Source: Arthrobacter sp. Y81 (GTDB lineage Bacteria > Actinomycetota > Actinomycetes > Actinomycetales > Micrococcaceae). Taken from it: DNA of 64,000 nucleotides. Position 1 is the stretch's first letter; every line of letters starts with the position of its first letter. The notes below the pieces were generated by a model. It was not told where the DNA came from and made no database searches. It saw nothing but the letters and a program-made list of their open reading frames with translations. Position numbers and translations under genes: made by a program. Below, one piece after another: positions 33,696 to 42,300 of the stretch. Location: NCBI RefSeq assembly GCF_002929335.1, contig NZ_PJIL01000006.1:124001-188000 (forward strand), in the 5' to 3' direction.

Positions 33696-33950
33696 TTAGT
33701 CGTGGTGCGGAAGCTGGGGCCGGCTGGTCCGGTGGATAGCTCCCACCGCAGTCTCGTGATCGCGGCCATGCAGGGTAGCGCGGTCCTTCGGGTGCTTGTG
33801 CTTTCCGCTTCCGTCCGGCCACTTGGGGCCATTAGCCGAGGCCGGGACCGCGGCGGGCTCCGTTTCAGGAGCCGGCACCTCGTCCATGGAATCAGCCAAG
33901 TGGCTGGCCAGTTCCGGCTCGAGCTGTCCCCCAGGATTTTTCTCAGCCAT
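33696..33950 (-). CDS. small hydrophilic protein of unknown function
   Basis: An 84-residue protein with no hydrophobic segment: an acidic N-terminal half (LEPELASHLADSMDEVPAPETEP) followed by a Gly/Lys/His/Asp-rich C-terminal half (KHKHPKDRATLHGRDHETAVGAIHR). It is probably disordered. GGAAAGGAAG lies 6-8 nt before the ATG, and coding-like codon choice supports a real gene. The next gene upstream (34025-34246) is another small hydrophilic protein on the same strand, so both may belong to one stress-type unit. I do not recognise a family. Confidence 0.7.
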   Translation of the reverse strand: MAEKNPGGQLEPELASHLADSMDEVPAPETEPAAVPASANGPKWPDGSGKHKHPKDRATLHGRDHETAVGAIHRTSRPQLPHHD

Positions 33951-33996
33951 TGTGCTCTTCCTTTCCGCGTTGAAATGAAGTGTCCACCAATACTAG

Positions 33997-34026
33997 GTCT
34001 GCAGGAACTGCTTGTCTGCAGGAACT
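33997..34026. repeat. 17-nt tandem duplication between two small genes
   Basis: GTCTGCAGGAACT occurs at 33997-34009 and 34014-34026, a period of 17 nt. The second copy touches the stop of the 72-aa gene. Confidence 0.8.
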
Positions 34027-34246
34027 ACCAGCGGACTTTTTTCTCGGCAGGGCCTTGCTTGCCGCTTGCGTGCGTGGGTTTGTGGCCGTGCGAAACGCTC
34101 TTCGAAACGGCGCCTCCACGGGATTTGCTGGCCAGCATTTCCCGCTGGGCGTCCGTCAGCTTGGACTTGATGCCCCCGGCCGCCGGCGCCCCAGCCTTGG
34201 GGTCAGTTGCGGGCTCGGCGTTCTGGCTGTTGGTTTTGTCGGTCAT
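34025..34246 (-). CDS. small basic protein of unknown function
   Basis: A 73-residue protein read from the ATG at 34246 (MTDKTNSQNAEPATDPKAG), which follows AAGGAGAGCTTCC; the open frame extends further up but without a site and with non-coding composition. The middle IKSKLTDAQREMLASKSRGG is a predicted short helix with basic ends, and the C-terminus is Lys/His/Gly-rich (SHGHKPTHASGKQGPAEKKVRW). There is no membrane segment. It is probably a small stress-related or nucleic-acid-binding protein, but there is no recognised family. Confidence 0.7.
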   Translation of the reverse strand: MTDKTNSQNAEPATDPKAGAPAAGGIKSKLTDAQREMLASKSRGGAVSKSVSHGHKPTHASGKQGPAEKKVRW

Positions 34247-34826
34247 GGAAGCTCTCCTTGTGGGACGGAATCGGGTGGCGGTGATGAGATGCGGACGCAC
34301 ACGCTGGAAGATCGCGGTGGAGAGATCGCGACGACGGGGTCGCCAGGAGGGATCAATGCGGGCGTACGCCTCGACTAGCGCGGATGGCTGGCGAATACAG
34401 CAGGCGGGACAGGCCAGCAGGTACAACCGCTGACGGCCGCGGGCCTATCCAAAGATCAGTGTTCCCATGGCTCAACCTTAGACAGTGATCCGGTCCGTTG
34501 GAAACCCCCGTTTTGGATGGATTCCTGTACCGCCCGAACGCGGCCTGCCTCCGGGTGCAGGGGCCGGATTCCGGCGCATTTTGGCGTTTTTTCGGCCTGC
34601 CGGCGGAAAAGGTTTGGTAACGACGCCCGGCACCGCCGGATTTCCAGTGCTGGCGCGGTGAAACGGCGCAAAACAAATTCGGCTTTGGAGCCGAATACGG
34701 CCCTGAAACGCGGGATCATACGCCACTGAACTCGGAAACGCCATGGAAATCGCGTAAAATTGAAAGCCTGCCCGGAGCGGGGCAGCTACAAGTCGCAAGC
34801 AAATGACCTCCACAGGAGCAGCCCAA
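34247..34826. other. 580-nt gene-free region upstream of the MHS symporter
   Basis: No reading frame here has convincing codon bias or a start with a ribosome site. It contains a tight hairpin (34677-34696) and a TAAAAT box at 34755-34760 with a weak -35 (TCGGAA, 17-nt spacer), about 65 nt before the symporter start. This suggests a promoter followed by a leader. Nothing else is evident. Confidence 0.5.
34677..34696. other. 8-bp hairpin in the symporter upstream region
   Basis: ATTCGGCT (34677-34684), loop TTGG, AGCCGAAT (34689-34696): a perfect stem with a 4-nt loop. It is either a small terminator or an operator upstream of the TAAAAT box. Confidence 0.4.
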
Positions 34827-36419
34827 ATGCCCAAAGACCGAAGCATGACCGACTCTTCAGCAGGCGTGAACAACGCCCGCGGGACCAACAATATTTTGAC
34901 TGAGGGCGTTACGCCCCAAAGCGCCAAGAAGCCGAGGCTGTTGCCTCGCCGCAGGCTCAAAGTCTCCGACATCAACGTCGTCAACAAGCCGATGCTTAAG
35001 AAGGCACTCGGCGGAACCATCGTGGGTAACACCATGGAATGGTACGACGTCGGCGTGTTCGGCTACCTGATCACCACCATGGGACCGGTGTTCCTGCCTG
35101 AGGCTGACAAGTCCGTGCAGACCCTGTTCCTGCTGGGAACCTTCGCCGCCACCTTTATCGCCCGTCCGCTGGGCGGAGTCATCTTCGGCTGGCTCGGCGA
35201 CAAGATCGGACGCCAGAAGGTCCTCGCCGCCACGCTGATGCTGATGGCCGCCAGTACTTTCGCCGTCGGCCTGCTGCCCGGCTATGCGCAGATCGGCATG
35301 TGGGCCGCGGCCCTGCTGGTGCTGCTCAAGCTGGTCCAAGGTTTCTCCACCGGCGGTGAGTACGCCGGTGCCACCACCTTTGTGAGCGAATACGCCCCGG
35401 ACAAGCGCCGCGGCTTCTTCGCCAGCTTCCTGGACATGGGCAGCTACCTCGGCTTCGCCCTCGGCGCCGCCCTCGTCTCCGTGCTGCAGCTGACCCTGGG
35501 TCAGGGCGCCATGGAGGAGTGGGGCTGGAGGATCCCGTTCCTGGTTGCCGGCCCGCTCGGCCTGATCGCGGTCTACTTCCGTAGCAAGATTGAGGAATCC
35601 CCGCAGTTCCAGGCCACCCTGGATGCCCAGGAGAGCCTCGCCAAGGACGCAACCGCCTCGGACACCGCAGCCTCCAAGGGCCCGGTGGGCATCGTGAAGG
35701 CGTACTGGCGCTCCCTCATCGTCGCGATGATCCTGGTTGCCGCCGCGAACACCGCCGGCTACGCACTGACCTCCTACATGCCGACGTACCTGACGGAGTC
35801 CAAGGGCTACGACGAGGTGCACGGCACTCTGCTGACCATCCCCGTCCTGGTCATCATGAGCCTCTGCATCCCGCTGACCGGCAAGCTCTCCGACCGGATC
35901 GGCCGCCGCCCCGTGCTGTGGATCGGTGCCATCAGTACCGTCTTCCTGGCCACCCCTGCGTTCCTCCTGATCGGCGTCGGTGAAGTCTGGTCCACGCTGG
36001 CCGGCCTTTCCCTGATTGCTTTCCCGGTGACGTTCTACGTGGCGAACCTGGCTTCGGCGCTGCCGGCACAGTTCCCGACTGCCAGCCGTTACGGTGCCAT
36101 GGGCATCGCCTACAACTTCTCGGTGGCAATCTTCGGCGGAACCACGCCGTTCATCGTGGCAGCACTGATCACGGCCACGGGCAACGACATGATGCCCGCG
36201 TACTACCTGATGGCCACCTCTGCCATCGGCGCCGTCGCGATCTACTTCCTGAAGGAATCGGCCAACCGACCGCTGCCGGGTTCCATGCCCAGCGTGGACA
36301 CCAAGGCTGAAGCCCATGAGCTCGTGGCCACCCAGGATGAGAACCCGCTGATCGATCTGGATGACATGCCTTTCGAGGATCAGGCCCCGGAGCCCGAAAA
36401 GGTTCCGGCCAGGGTCTGA
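34827..36419 (+). CDS. MFS symporter of the metabolite:H+ (ProP-like) family
   Basis: A 530-residue protein. A polar 60-residue N-terminus is followed by 12 membrane segments with MHS-family marks: GTIVGNTMEWYDVGVFGYL at the first helix, FGWLGDKIGRQKVL in loop 2-3, KLVQGFSTGGEYAGATTFVSEYAP in helix 4-5, and KLSDRIGRRPVLW in loop 8-9. Relatives include ProP (proline/betaine) and sugar-acid or dicarboxylate symporters. The acidic C-terminal tail is not a clear ProP coiled coil, so substrate is open. ATG at 34827 is chosen since CAGGAG precedes it; 34803 is possible. Confidence 0.9.
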   Translation: MPKDRSMTDSSAGVNNARGTNNILTEGVTPQSAKKPRLLPRRRLKVSDINVVNKPMLKKALGGTIVGNTMEWYDVGVFGYLITTMGPVFLPEADKSVQTLFLLGTFAATFIARPLGGVIFGWLGDKIGRQKVLAATLMLMAASTFAVGLLPGYAQIGMWAAALLVLLKLVQGFSTGGEYAGATTFVSEYAPDKRRGFFASFLDMGSYLGFALGAALVSVLQLTLGQGAMEEWGWRIPFLVAGPLGLIAVYFRSKIEESPQFQATLDAQESLAKDATASDTAASKGPVGIVKAYWRSLIVAMILVAAANTAGYALTSYMPTYLTESKGYDEVHGTLLTIPVLVIMSLCIPLTGKLSDRIGRRPVLWIGAISTVFLATPAFLLIGVGEVWSTLAGLSLIAFPVTFYVANLASALPAQFPTASRYGAMGIAYNFSVAIFGGTTPFIVAALITATGNDMMPAYYLMATSAIGAVAIYFLKESANRPLPGSMPSVDTKAEAHELVATQDENPLIDLDDMPFEDQAPEPEKVPARV

Positions 36420-36449
36420 CCGACCTTGTAGTCCAGACCCCCGCCCGGT

Positions 36450-36500
36450 GAGGCCTGCCTTGCACGATGTTCCTTTGTGACAGCGTGCAAAGCAGGCCTC
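36450..36500 (+). terminator. 17-bp hairpin after the MHS symporter
   Basis: GAGGCCTGCCTTGCACG (36450-36466) pairs with CGTGCAAAGCAGGCCTC (36484-36500), one position being a G-U pair, across a 17-nt loop. It closes the symporter transcript before the FUSC gene. Confidence 0.7.
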
Positions 36501-36555
36501 TCGCGCGTCTGGCAGACTTTTTGACGGCAGCAAGCACAGAAGAAGGGAGGTACGC

Positions 36556-37611
36556 ATGATCGACGCCGGCATGCGGCATCTCCGCGCCCTGCATCGGCTT
36601 GGCCCCGCCAACAACGATCACCTATCAGCGCTGCGCGTCGCCGTGAGTGTGGCGGTTCCGTCATTGGCCCTCCTCTTCCTGGGCCGCCCTGAGCTGATCA
36701 TCTACGCCGTCTTCGGCGCCCTGACCGGGATGTACGGACGGTCCGAGCCCCACCAGCTCCGCCTCGTGCACCAGGCGCAGGCCGCACTCGTCCTGCTCAG
36801 CGGGGTTGGCGTGGGCATCTTCCTGTCCGTCAACCACCTCCATTCGTGGTGGCTGGTGGGAGTGGAGGCCGTACTGGCCGGCGTTGGCTCGGTGTTCTCC
36901 GACAGGGTGAACCTGAAGCCCAACGGTCCGTTCTTCGGCATCCTTGCCCTGGGCGCCTGCGCATCCGTCCCCACGACGGTCCCCTGGTTCGCGGCGCTAC
37001 TCATCGCCGCCGCCTCCGCTGCGTTTTCATTAGTTATAGGGTTTGGCGGCTGGGTCCGCGGCCGCAGGTGGCAGCCCGGAGCGGCCCGGACTGCGGTACC
37101 CCTGCGCGGACCGCGCAGGCAGGCTGCCATGATCCACGCGGCACGATACGTCGGGGCCGTGGGAGCCGCCGGCGCCATCGGCGTCCTGAGCGGCAGCGGC
37201 CACCCGCACTGGGCCATGGCCGCCGCCGCGGTTCCCCTCGCCGGGGCCGACCTGCCCAGCAGCGTGCACCGCGGGCTCCACCGCATCATGGGGACTTTCC
37301 TCGGGCTGGTACTGGTCGCCGTCGTGCTTCTGCCGGCCCCGTGGGCCCCGCTACAGGTCTTCCCGGGGGCGGAAGCCGCCGTGCTGGCGTTGCTGGTGAT
37401 CATTTTCCAGTTCACCACTGAGCTTTTCATGACCCGGCATTATGGCCTGGCCATGGTGTCCTTCACTCCCGTGATTCTGCTCATGACGCAGCTTGCTGCT
37501 CCGGCGGATCCGTACGTCCTCATCACTGAACGGGCCGTGGAAACGGTTGTCGGAGCGGTGGTCGGCATTCTGGTCATTGTGCTGGTCCGGCGGCGGCGCC
37601 GGATTAACTGA
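36556..37611 (+). CDS. FUSC-family membrane protein (aromatic acid exporter-like)
   Basis: A 351-residue protein with two hydrophobic blocks, each of about four to five helices (residues 25-165 and 200-345), separated by a basic Arg-rich loop (RGRRWQPGAARTAVPLRGPRRQ). SALRVAVSVAVPSLALLFLGRPELIIYAVFGALTGMYG and the second-half repeat MAAAAVPLAGADLPSSVHRGLHRIMGTFLGL match the FUSC/AaeB-like pattern. It is probably an exporter of aromatic acids or similar compounds; the substrate is unknown. GGGAGG lies before the ATG. It ends 11 nt from a convergent SDR gene. Confidence 0.85.
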   Translation: MIDAGMRHLRALHRLGPANNDHLSALRVAVSVAVPSLALLFLGRPELIIYAVFGALTGMYGRSEPHQLRLVHQAQAALVLLSGVGVGIFLSVNHLHSWWLVGVEAVLAGVGSVFSDRVNLKPNGPFFGILALGACASVPTTVPWFAALLIAAASAAFSLVIGFGGWVRGRRWQPGAARTAVPLRGPRRQAAMIHAARYVGAVGAAGAIGVLSGSGHPHWAMAAAAVPLAGADLPSSVHRGLHRIMGTFLGLVLVAVVLLPAPWAPLQVFPGAEAAVLALLVIIFQFTTELFMTRHYGLAMVSFTPVILLMTQLAAPADPYVLITERAVETVVGAVVGILVIVLVRRRRRIN

Positions 37612-37622
37612 GCCCGTGTCCC

Positions 37623-38399
37623 CTACTTCGCGGGCCTCTTCGCCGGACCTGAGGTGAACCGCGCCGGCAGCATGCGCGAAACGCCGGCCACTATCTTGTA
37701 CCGCTTCGTGGGGATGGAAACGGCCCGGCCGCGGTCGTTGTCCGCCAGCCCCTCCCGGACCACCCGTTCGGCGGACAGCCACAGCCAGCGCGGGGCCGTC
37801 GTTTTGTCCATGCCCATGCGGTCATGGAATTCGGTGTGGGTGAAACCGGGGCACACCGCCGTGACTTTCACTCCGCTGCCGGCATAGGCCAGGTTGGCCC
37901 AGCGACTGAAGGTCACCTGCCAGGCCTTCGCCGCCGAGTAGCTCCCCCGGTTGGCAAAGGCGGCGACGCTGGCCACATTGATGATCCTGCCTGAATGGCG
38001 CGCCAGCATGCCCTGCAGGGCCGCGTGGCACAGTTCCATGGGCGTTTGGACATGCAGCCGCAGGTGCCTGCGTTCCTCCTCCAGGCTGTTCTTATCGAAA
38101 GGCTTCAGCAGCCCGATCCCGGCGTTGTTGACCAGGATTTCCACCGGCCGCGACGCGTCGGACAGGCGTTCGACGACGGCGGCCACCCCGGCGTCGTCCG
38201 TCAGGTCCGCGGGAAGCACCTCAGCGGTGATGCTGTAGTTGTTCTCGAGTTCGTGCGCGGCGGCCCGCAGCCGTTCCCTGTCGCGGGCGACCAGCACCAG
38301 ATGGTGGCCCTGCTCTGCCAGCTGGCGGGCAAATTCGGCGCCAAGGCCAGCCGTGGCGCCGGTGATCAGGGCTGTGGGTCCGGGAACTTGTTCCGTCAT
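37623..38399 (-). CDS. short-chain dehydrogenase/reductase
   Basis: A 258-residue classical SDR. The NAD(P) motif is TGATAGLGAEFARQL, the central NNAGIG is present, and the catalytic set is Ser in NVASVAAFA with YSAAKAW. VLVARDRERL, with Arg after the second strand, favours NADPH. This subtype (Ser-Tyr-Lys with ALITGATAGLG) is common and the substrate is not predictable. The ATG lacks a ribosome site; TAGGAT 6 nt upstream suggests leaderless expression. It lies downstream of desD on the same strand but beyond a hairpin. Confidence 0.9.
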   Translation of the reverse strand: MTEQVPGPTALITGATAGLGAEFARQLAEQGHHLVLVARDRERLRAAAHELENNYSITAEVLPADLTDDAGVAAVVERLSDASRPVEILVNNAGIGLLKPFDKNSLEEERRHLRLHVQTPMELCHAALQGMLARHSGRIINVASVAAFANRGSYSAAKAWQVTFSRWANLAYAGSGVKVTAVCPGFTHTEFHDRMGMDKTTAPRWLWLSAERVVREGLADNDRGRAVSIPTKRYKIVAGVSRMLPARFTSGPAKRPAK

Positions 38400-38405
38400 G
38401 GCAAG

Positions 38406-38411
38406 ATCCTA
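38406..38411 (-). promoter_or_regulatory. leaderless -10 box of the SDR gene
   Basis: TAGGAT on the minus strand lies 6 nt before the ATG at 38399, with no Shine-Dalgarno in between. It immediately follows the des operon hairpin at 38416-38448. Confidence 0.5.
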
Positions 38412-38415
38412 GCCG

Positions 38416-38448
38416 GGCGGGCCCGTCCGCGCTGCTGGCGGGCCCGCC
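38416..38448 (-). terminator. hairpin after the des operon
   Basis: GGCGGGCCCG (38416-38425) and CGGGCCCGCC (38439-38448) form a perfect 10-bp stem with a 13-nt loop, 11 nt past the desD stop. Confidence 0.65.
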
Positions 38449-38459
38449 GGTCGGGCATC

Positions 38460-40313
38460 CTAGGCGAATTTCGCCAGCGGGTTCTCCAGCCTGCCGGCCA
38501 TCTGCAGGCCTCCGGACGGGTCCGTGAGGTCCAGCATCTGCTGGTTGTTGCGCAGCTGCAGCCTGTTGAGGCAGGAGAACTGGAAGTCCGGCGCGAACAG
38601 ATCGTGGCGGGCAAACTGGTCCGCCAGTTCCGGGTGCTCTGCCTGGTAACCGTGAACGGCCGCAGCCGCGATGCGCCAGAATTCGTCGCCGCTGAGCACG
38701 CCGTCCTCCTCCAGGAGGGCGCCGAGGAAGCGGAAAATGCAGTCGAACACATCGGTGAAGATGGCCAGCACCTTCTCCCCGTCGGGAATGTCGACCTTGA
38801 TCCGGGACACGGCCTCCGGCAGGTCAAGCCTGTCCCCCATCACGACGATTTCCTCGGCGATGTCCTTCATGACCGCCCGGACCGGCACACCGTTTTCCAG
38901 GACCAGGATCACGTTCTCGCCGTGCGGCATGAACGCCAGCTCATAGCGGTACAGGCAGTGCACCAGCGGGACGAGGTACGCCTCGAAATACCGTCGCAGC
39001 CACTCCCCGGCCTGCAGGCCGGACTGTTCGATCAGCGCTGACACCATGGGATTGCCCGCCGCGTCGACGTGCAGGAGCGAGGCCATGGTGGCCAGCTGCT
39101 GTCCGTCCTCAAGCAGCTGCAGGGGACTTTCCCTCCACAGGGCGGACAGCATCTTGCGGTACGGGGAACCCTTCGCGGATGCCGCTTCGTAATAGCCATT
39201 GTGGTACCCGATGGCAGCCACTTCGCGGATCATGGCGAGCCCTCGGTCCTGCAGGGCCTCGTCGCTGACGATCAGTTCCTGGAGCCAGTCGTTGATGGCC
39301 GGTGTTGCCTTCATGTACTCCGGCGACAGGCCGCGCATGAAGCCCATGTTCAGGACGGACATGGCCGTCTTCACGTAGGCCTTTTCTGGTGCGGCCGTGT
39401 TAAAAAAGGTCCGGATGGACTGCTGTGCCTGGTAGCTGTCCGCCCCGATCCCGAGGTGGACGATGTGCTGCTGGGCAATTTCGGCGGCAAAAGTCACCGT
39501 CAGCTTGTTCTCCCACTGCCACGGGTGCACCGGCATCAGGAAGTACCGGGCCGGGTCGAGGCCGAGCGCGCCGAGTTCGGCGTCGAAGTAGGCCAGGGCC
39601 CCCGCCCCCAGTTCGGCGTCCAGGTGGGCGGCATAGTCCAGCCCCTCGCTGGAGGTGAACACCGCCTTGCTCCGGTGGACCGCGATCCATTCCAGCTGCA
39701 CGGAGGCGCCGGTTTCCGGAGCAAACGCACGGTAGTCGCTGATGCCGAAACCCAGCCGGCCGTTGTTTGCCACGAAACAGGGGTGGCCTTCGGTCATGCT
39801 GCGTTCAATGGCCTGGAAGTCCGTGGCGACGTCCGCTCCGCGGGTCACGCCGGCTGCCAGTTCAGCGGACGACGGCTGGCCCATCCACTGCTTGTACGCA
39901 TGGCTGGAGAGCGTGCTGCTGATCTCCTCAAGGTACACCGGGAGCATCTCCTCCCGGATTCCCAGGGCGTCGCGGAATTCGGTGATGAACCGGAGCGCAT
40001 CCAGCGGCGCGTCCTGGCCCCCGCGGCTGCAGCTGATGGAGGCGGCATCGACGGACCAGTGGTCGAGGTGCAGGACCCTGGCCGAGAACCGGTATTCAAC
40101 CGAGGCGTCAACGCTGAGCACCCGGTATTCGTGGCCTGTACTCCCGGACGGGTCCCCTGCGCTGGTCCGTTCCGGGCTGAGGATCCGCTCGTGGGAGAAC
40201 TCGGCGAGCGCCTTGCGGACCAGGTGCCGGTTGGCGGCCGCCCAGCGTTCCGGCGTCAGATGGGTTGCGGCGGTGCCTGCGGTCAGGACGGATTCAAGTT
40301 CAGCGGTGGTCAT
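38460..40313 (-). CDS. desD: NIS siderophore synthetase, IucA/IucC family (DesD-like)
   Basis: A 617-residue NRPS-independent siderophore synthetase. HPWQWENKLTVTFAAEIAQ contains the conserved ATP/substrate-binding HPWQ; GHPCFVANNGRLGFG carries the HPxxxxxKGR-like segment in the variant seen in DesD relatives; the C-terminal half has LHVDAAGNPMVSALIEQSG and FMPHGENVILVLENGVPVRAVMKD, the FhuF-like domain. It joins and macrocyclises N-hydroxy-N-succinyl (or acetyl) cadaverine units. The ATG overlaps the acetyltransferase stop by 4 nt. Confidence 0.95.
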   Translation of the reverse strand: MTTAELESVLTAGTAATHLTPERWAAANRHLVRKALAEFSHERILSPERTSAGDPSGSTGHEYRVLSVDASVEYRFSARVLHLDHWSVDAASISCSRGGQDAPLDALRFITEFRDALGIREEMLPVYLEEISSTLSSHAYKQWMGQPSSAELAAGVTRGADVATDFQAIERSMTEGHPCFVANNGRLGFGISDYRAFAPETGASVQLEWIAVHRSKAVFTSSEGLDYAAHLDAELGAGALAYFDAELGALGLDPARYFLMPVHPWQWENKLTVTFAAEIAQQHIVHLGIGADSYQAQQSIRTFFNTAAPEKAYVKTAMSVLNMGFMRGLSPEYMKATPAINDWLQELIVSDEALQDRGLAMIREVAAIGYHNGYYEAASAKGSPYRKMLSALWRESPLQLLEDGQQLATMASLLHVDAAGNPMVSALIEQSGLQAGEWLRRYFEAYLVPLVHCLYRYELAFMPHGENVILVLENGVPVRAVMKDIAEEIVVMGDRLDLPEAVSRIKVDIPDGEKVLAIFTDVFDCIFRFLGALLEEDGVLSGDEFWRIAAAAVHGYQAEHPELADQFARHDLFAPDFQFSCLNRLQLRNNQQMLDLTDPSGGLQMAGRLENPLAKFA

Positions 40314-40873
40314 AGCGATGCTCCCTGGTGGATCGGGGATGAGTGTAGGGCTGCGCGGGCCGAGTGGAAGGCCTCACGGGTGCAGAAGCTGAGGAGCGCC
40401 TGCTTGTCCGGAAGGGTCACTTCCCCGGCGGGCTGGAAACCCAGCCGCGCGTTGAGGACATGGATTTTGTGGTTCCGGGCGTCGGGCTCAACAACCACGC
40501 GCTCCACCTTGTCCTTGGCGAAGAGCCTGTCCAGGACTGTTTCCATCACGGCGGCGGTGTAGCCGGTCCGCGGCGGGCCGTCCGGCGGGGCGACGAGGAG
40601 GTGCATCCCAATGTCCCCCGGCTGGACGGCGTACAGGCCCGCCAGCGGCGACAGCACCGGAAGGTACTCCTCCATCAGGAAGGCGGGGACGCCGTCGTCG
40701 AGCCCCAGCAGCGCGTGGTGATGCCCACTGGACTGGATTTTGGAGTATTCCTCCACAACGTCGTCAACGGTGGCGGACTGCATCCCCCAGAAGGCGGCGT
40801 ACGGCCGGGTCACCCAGCTGTGGAGGAGTTGCGCGTCGGCCTCCGGGTCGAGGCAGCGGAAGGTGAAACTCAC
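40310..40873 (-). CDS. desC: siderophore acyltransferase, GNAT family (DesC-like)
   Basis: A 187-residue acyltransferase of the IucB/DesC type. [27 protein letters not shown] is the family's N-terminal signature, and [33 protein letters not shown] covers the acyl-CoA binding turn. It acylates N-hydroxycadaverine with acetyl- or succinyl-CoA. The start is GTG at 40873, overlapping the monooxygenase stop (GTGA); the frame extends upstream only as noise. The following synthetase overlaps by 4 nt. Confidence 0.94.
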   Translation of the reverse strand: MSFTFRCLDPEADAQLLHSWVTRPYAAFWGMQSATVDDVVEEYSKIQSSGHHHALLGLDDGVPAFLMEEYLPVLSPLAGLYAVQPGDIGMHLLVAPPDGPPRTGYTAAVMETVLDRLFAKDKVERVVVEPDARNHKIHVLNARLGFQPAGEVTLPDKQALLSFCTREAFHSARAALHSSPIHQGASL

Positions 40874-42300
40874 GCGTGCACCCCAGCTGATTCGCCGAAA
40901 GCCGCTTCGCGGACGCCGGGTTCGCGGACGCCGGCCGGGAACTCCGGCTGCTCCTGCACGCCGAACTCCTGGAACGCGATACTGCGCTCCACGGGATAGA
41001 CCTCGCGCCCGGCGATCTCGCGCAGGATGCACGAGTTGCGATACGCCGCCATGCCCAGGTCCGGCGTGACGAAGCCGTGGGTGTGGAGCTCGGCGTTCTG
41101 GACGAAGATCTCGCCGGGTTCGACGCCGGTGCTGTAGTTGCGTTCGACGGCGAACCTGCCGGTGCTGTCCCGTGCGATCCGGTCCTGCACGCCGGCAAGG
41201 AATTCCGGCTCGCGGTAGCCGTAGCCGGTGGCAAGCACCACGGCTTCGGTGTCCAGCGAGTAGTCAGCGCCCTGTTCCTCGTGCCGCAGCGCCAGGGTGT
41301 GGGACCCGGCTGCCGGGTCCCACGATGCCCCGGTGAGCGCCGAGTGCGTCAGCAGCCGGGTGTCCACGATCCCGGAGAGGCTCTTGGCGTACAACAGATC
41401 GTAGATGGCATCGATGAGCTCGGAGTTGATGCCCTTGTACAGGTTTTTCTGGCTCTTGATGAGGCCGTCGCGCTGTTCCTGCGGGAGCCCATGAAAGTAG
41501 TCCACGTATTCCGGCGACGTCATTTCCAGGGTGAGCTTGGTGTACTCCAGCGGGAAGAACCGGCCGGACCGGGTGACCCAGTTGAGCTGGTACCCGTGGA
41601 CGTCGATCTCCTGCAGCAGCTCGTAGTAGATTTCCGCGGCGCTCTGGCCGCTGCCCACGATGGTGATGCTCCGCTGCTTCTGCAGTTCAGCCTTCCTCGA
41701 CAGGTAATCGGCATTGTGGAGGACAAGTCCCCCTCTGTCGTTGGCCGCCGCGTCCATGATGCCGTCACAGGCCGCGGGCACGTAGGGCGACGTTCCGGTG
41801 CCAAGCACCAGCCGCCGCGCGCGCAGCACCTCGGACCCCGCGGGACCGTCCACGGACAGTGTGTACACACCGTCGTCGTACGTGATCTCCCGGACGTCCG
41901 TGCCGAACCGCACCGAATCGAGCTGGCCGGCCACCCACTGGCAGTACTGGTTGTACTCGGCGCGCAGCGGGTAGAAGTTTTCCCGGATGTAGAAGCGGTA
42001 GAGCCGGCCGGTCTGCTTGAGGAAGTTCAGGAACGAATACGGGGACGTGGGGTCCGCCAGCGTCACGAGGTCGGCCATAAACGGGACCTGCAGGTGGGCC
42101 GGTTCCAGCATCATCCCGGGGTGCCAGTCGAACGAGTCGCGGCGTTCCAGGAACACCGCATCCAGACCGTCCACCGGCTCGGTGAGCGCGGCGAGCCCCA
42201 GGTTGAAGGGCCCGACGCCGATTCCGGCGAAGTCGTAAATGCGGCCCGCGCTGGCGGTGCCGGTGCCGGCTGCAGCAGTGTTGGAATTGGCGGCGCTCAC
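40870..42300 (-). CDS. desB: L-lysine/cadaverine N-monooxygenase (DesB-like)
   Basis: A 476-residue flavin-dependent N-hydroxylating monooxygenase (IucD/SidA family). FAD motif [14 protein letters not shown] lies near residue 30, the NADPH site [14 protein letters not shown] near 217, and the C-terminal [12 protein letters not shown] is the family ATG motif. It hydroxylates the terminal amine of cadaverine, giving the hydroxamate precursor. The last 20 residues ([16 protein letters not shown]) are coded by a tandem duplication of TTCGCGGACGCCGG. Overlaps of 4 nt join it to both neighbours. Confidence 0.95.
   Translation of the reverse strand: MSAANSNTAAAGTGTASAGRIYDFAGIGVGPFNLGLAALTEPVDGLDAVFLERRDSFDWHPGMMLEPAHLQVPFMADLVTLADPTSPYSFLNFLKQTGRLYRFYIRENFYPLRAEYNQYCQWVAGQLDSVRFGTDVREITYDDGVYTLSVDGPAGSEVLRARRLVLGTGTSPYVPAACDGIMDAAANDRGGLVLHNADYLSRKAELQKQRSITIVGSGQSAAEIYYELLQEIDVHGYQLNWVTRSGRFFPLEYTKLTLEMTSPEYVDYFHGLPQEQRDGLIKSQKNLYKGINSELIDAIYDLLYAKSLSGIVDTRLLTHSALTGASWDPAAGSHTLALRHEEQGADYSLDTEAVVLATGYGYREPEFLAGVQDRIARDSTGRFAVERNYSTGVEPGEIFVQNAELHTHGFVTPDLGMAAYRNSCILREIAGREVYPVERSIAFQEFGVQEQPEFPAGVREPGVREAAFGESAGVHA

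Noticed and set aside
34478..34802. Possible small gene in the gap before the symporter
   Set aside because: Open frames exist on both strands but lack codon bias, ribosome sites and any recognisable sequence.
34857..36614. A 585-codon open frame on the minus strand
   Set aside because: Antisense to the MHS symporter; full of Gly, His, Gln and Arg with no hydrophobic or domain pattern.
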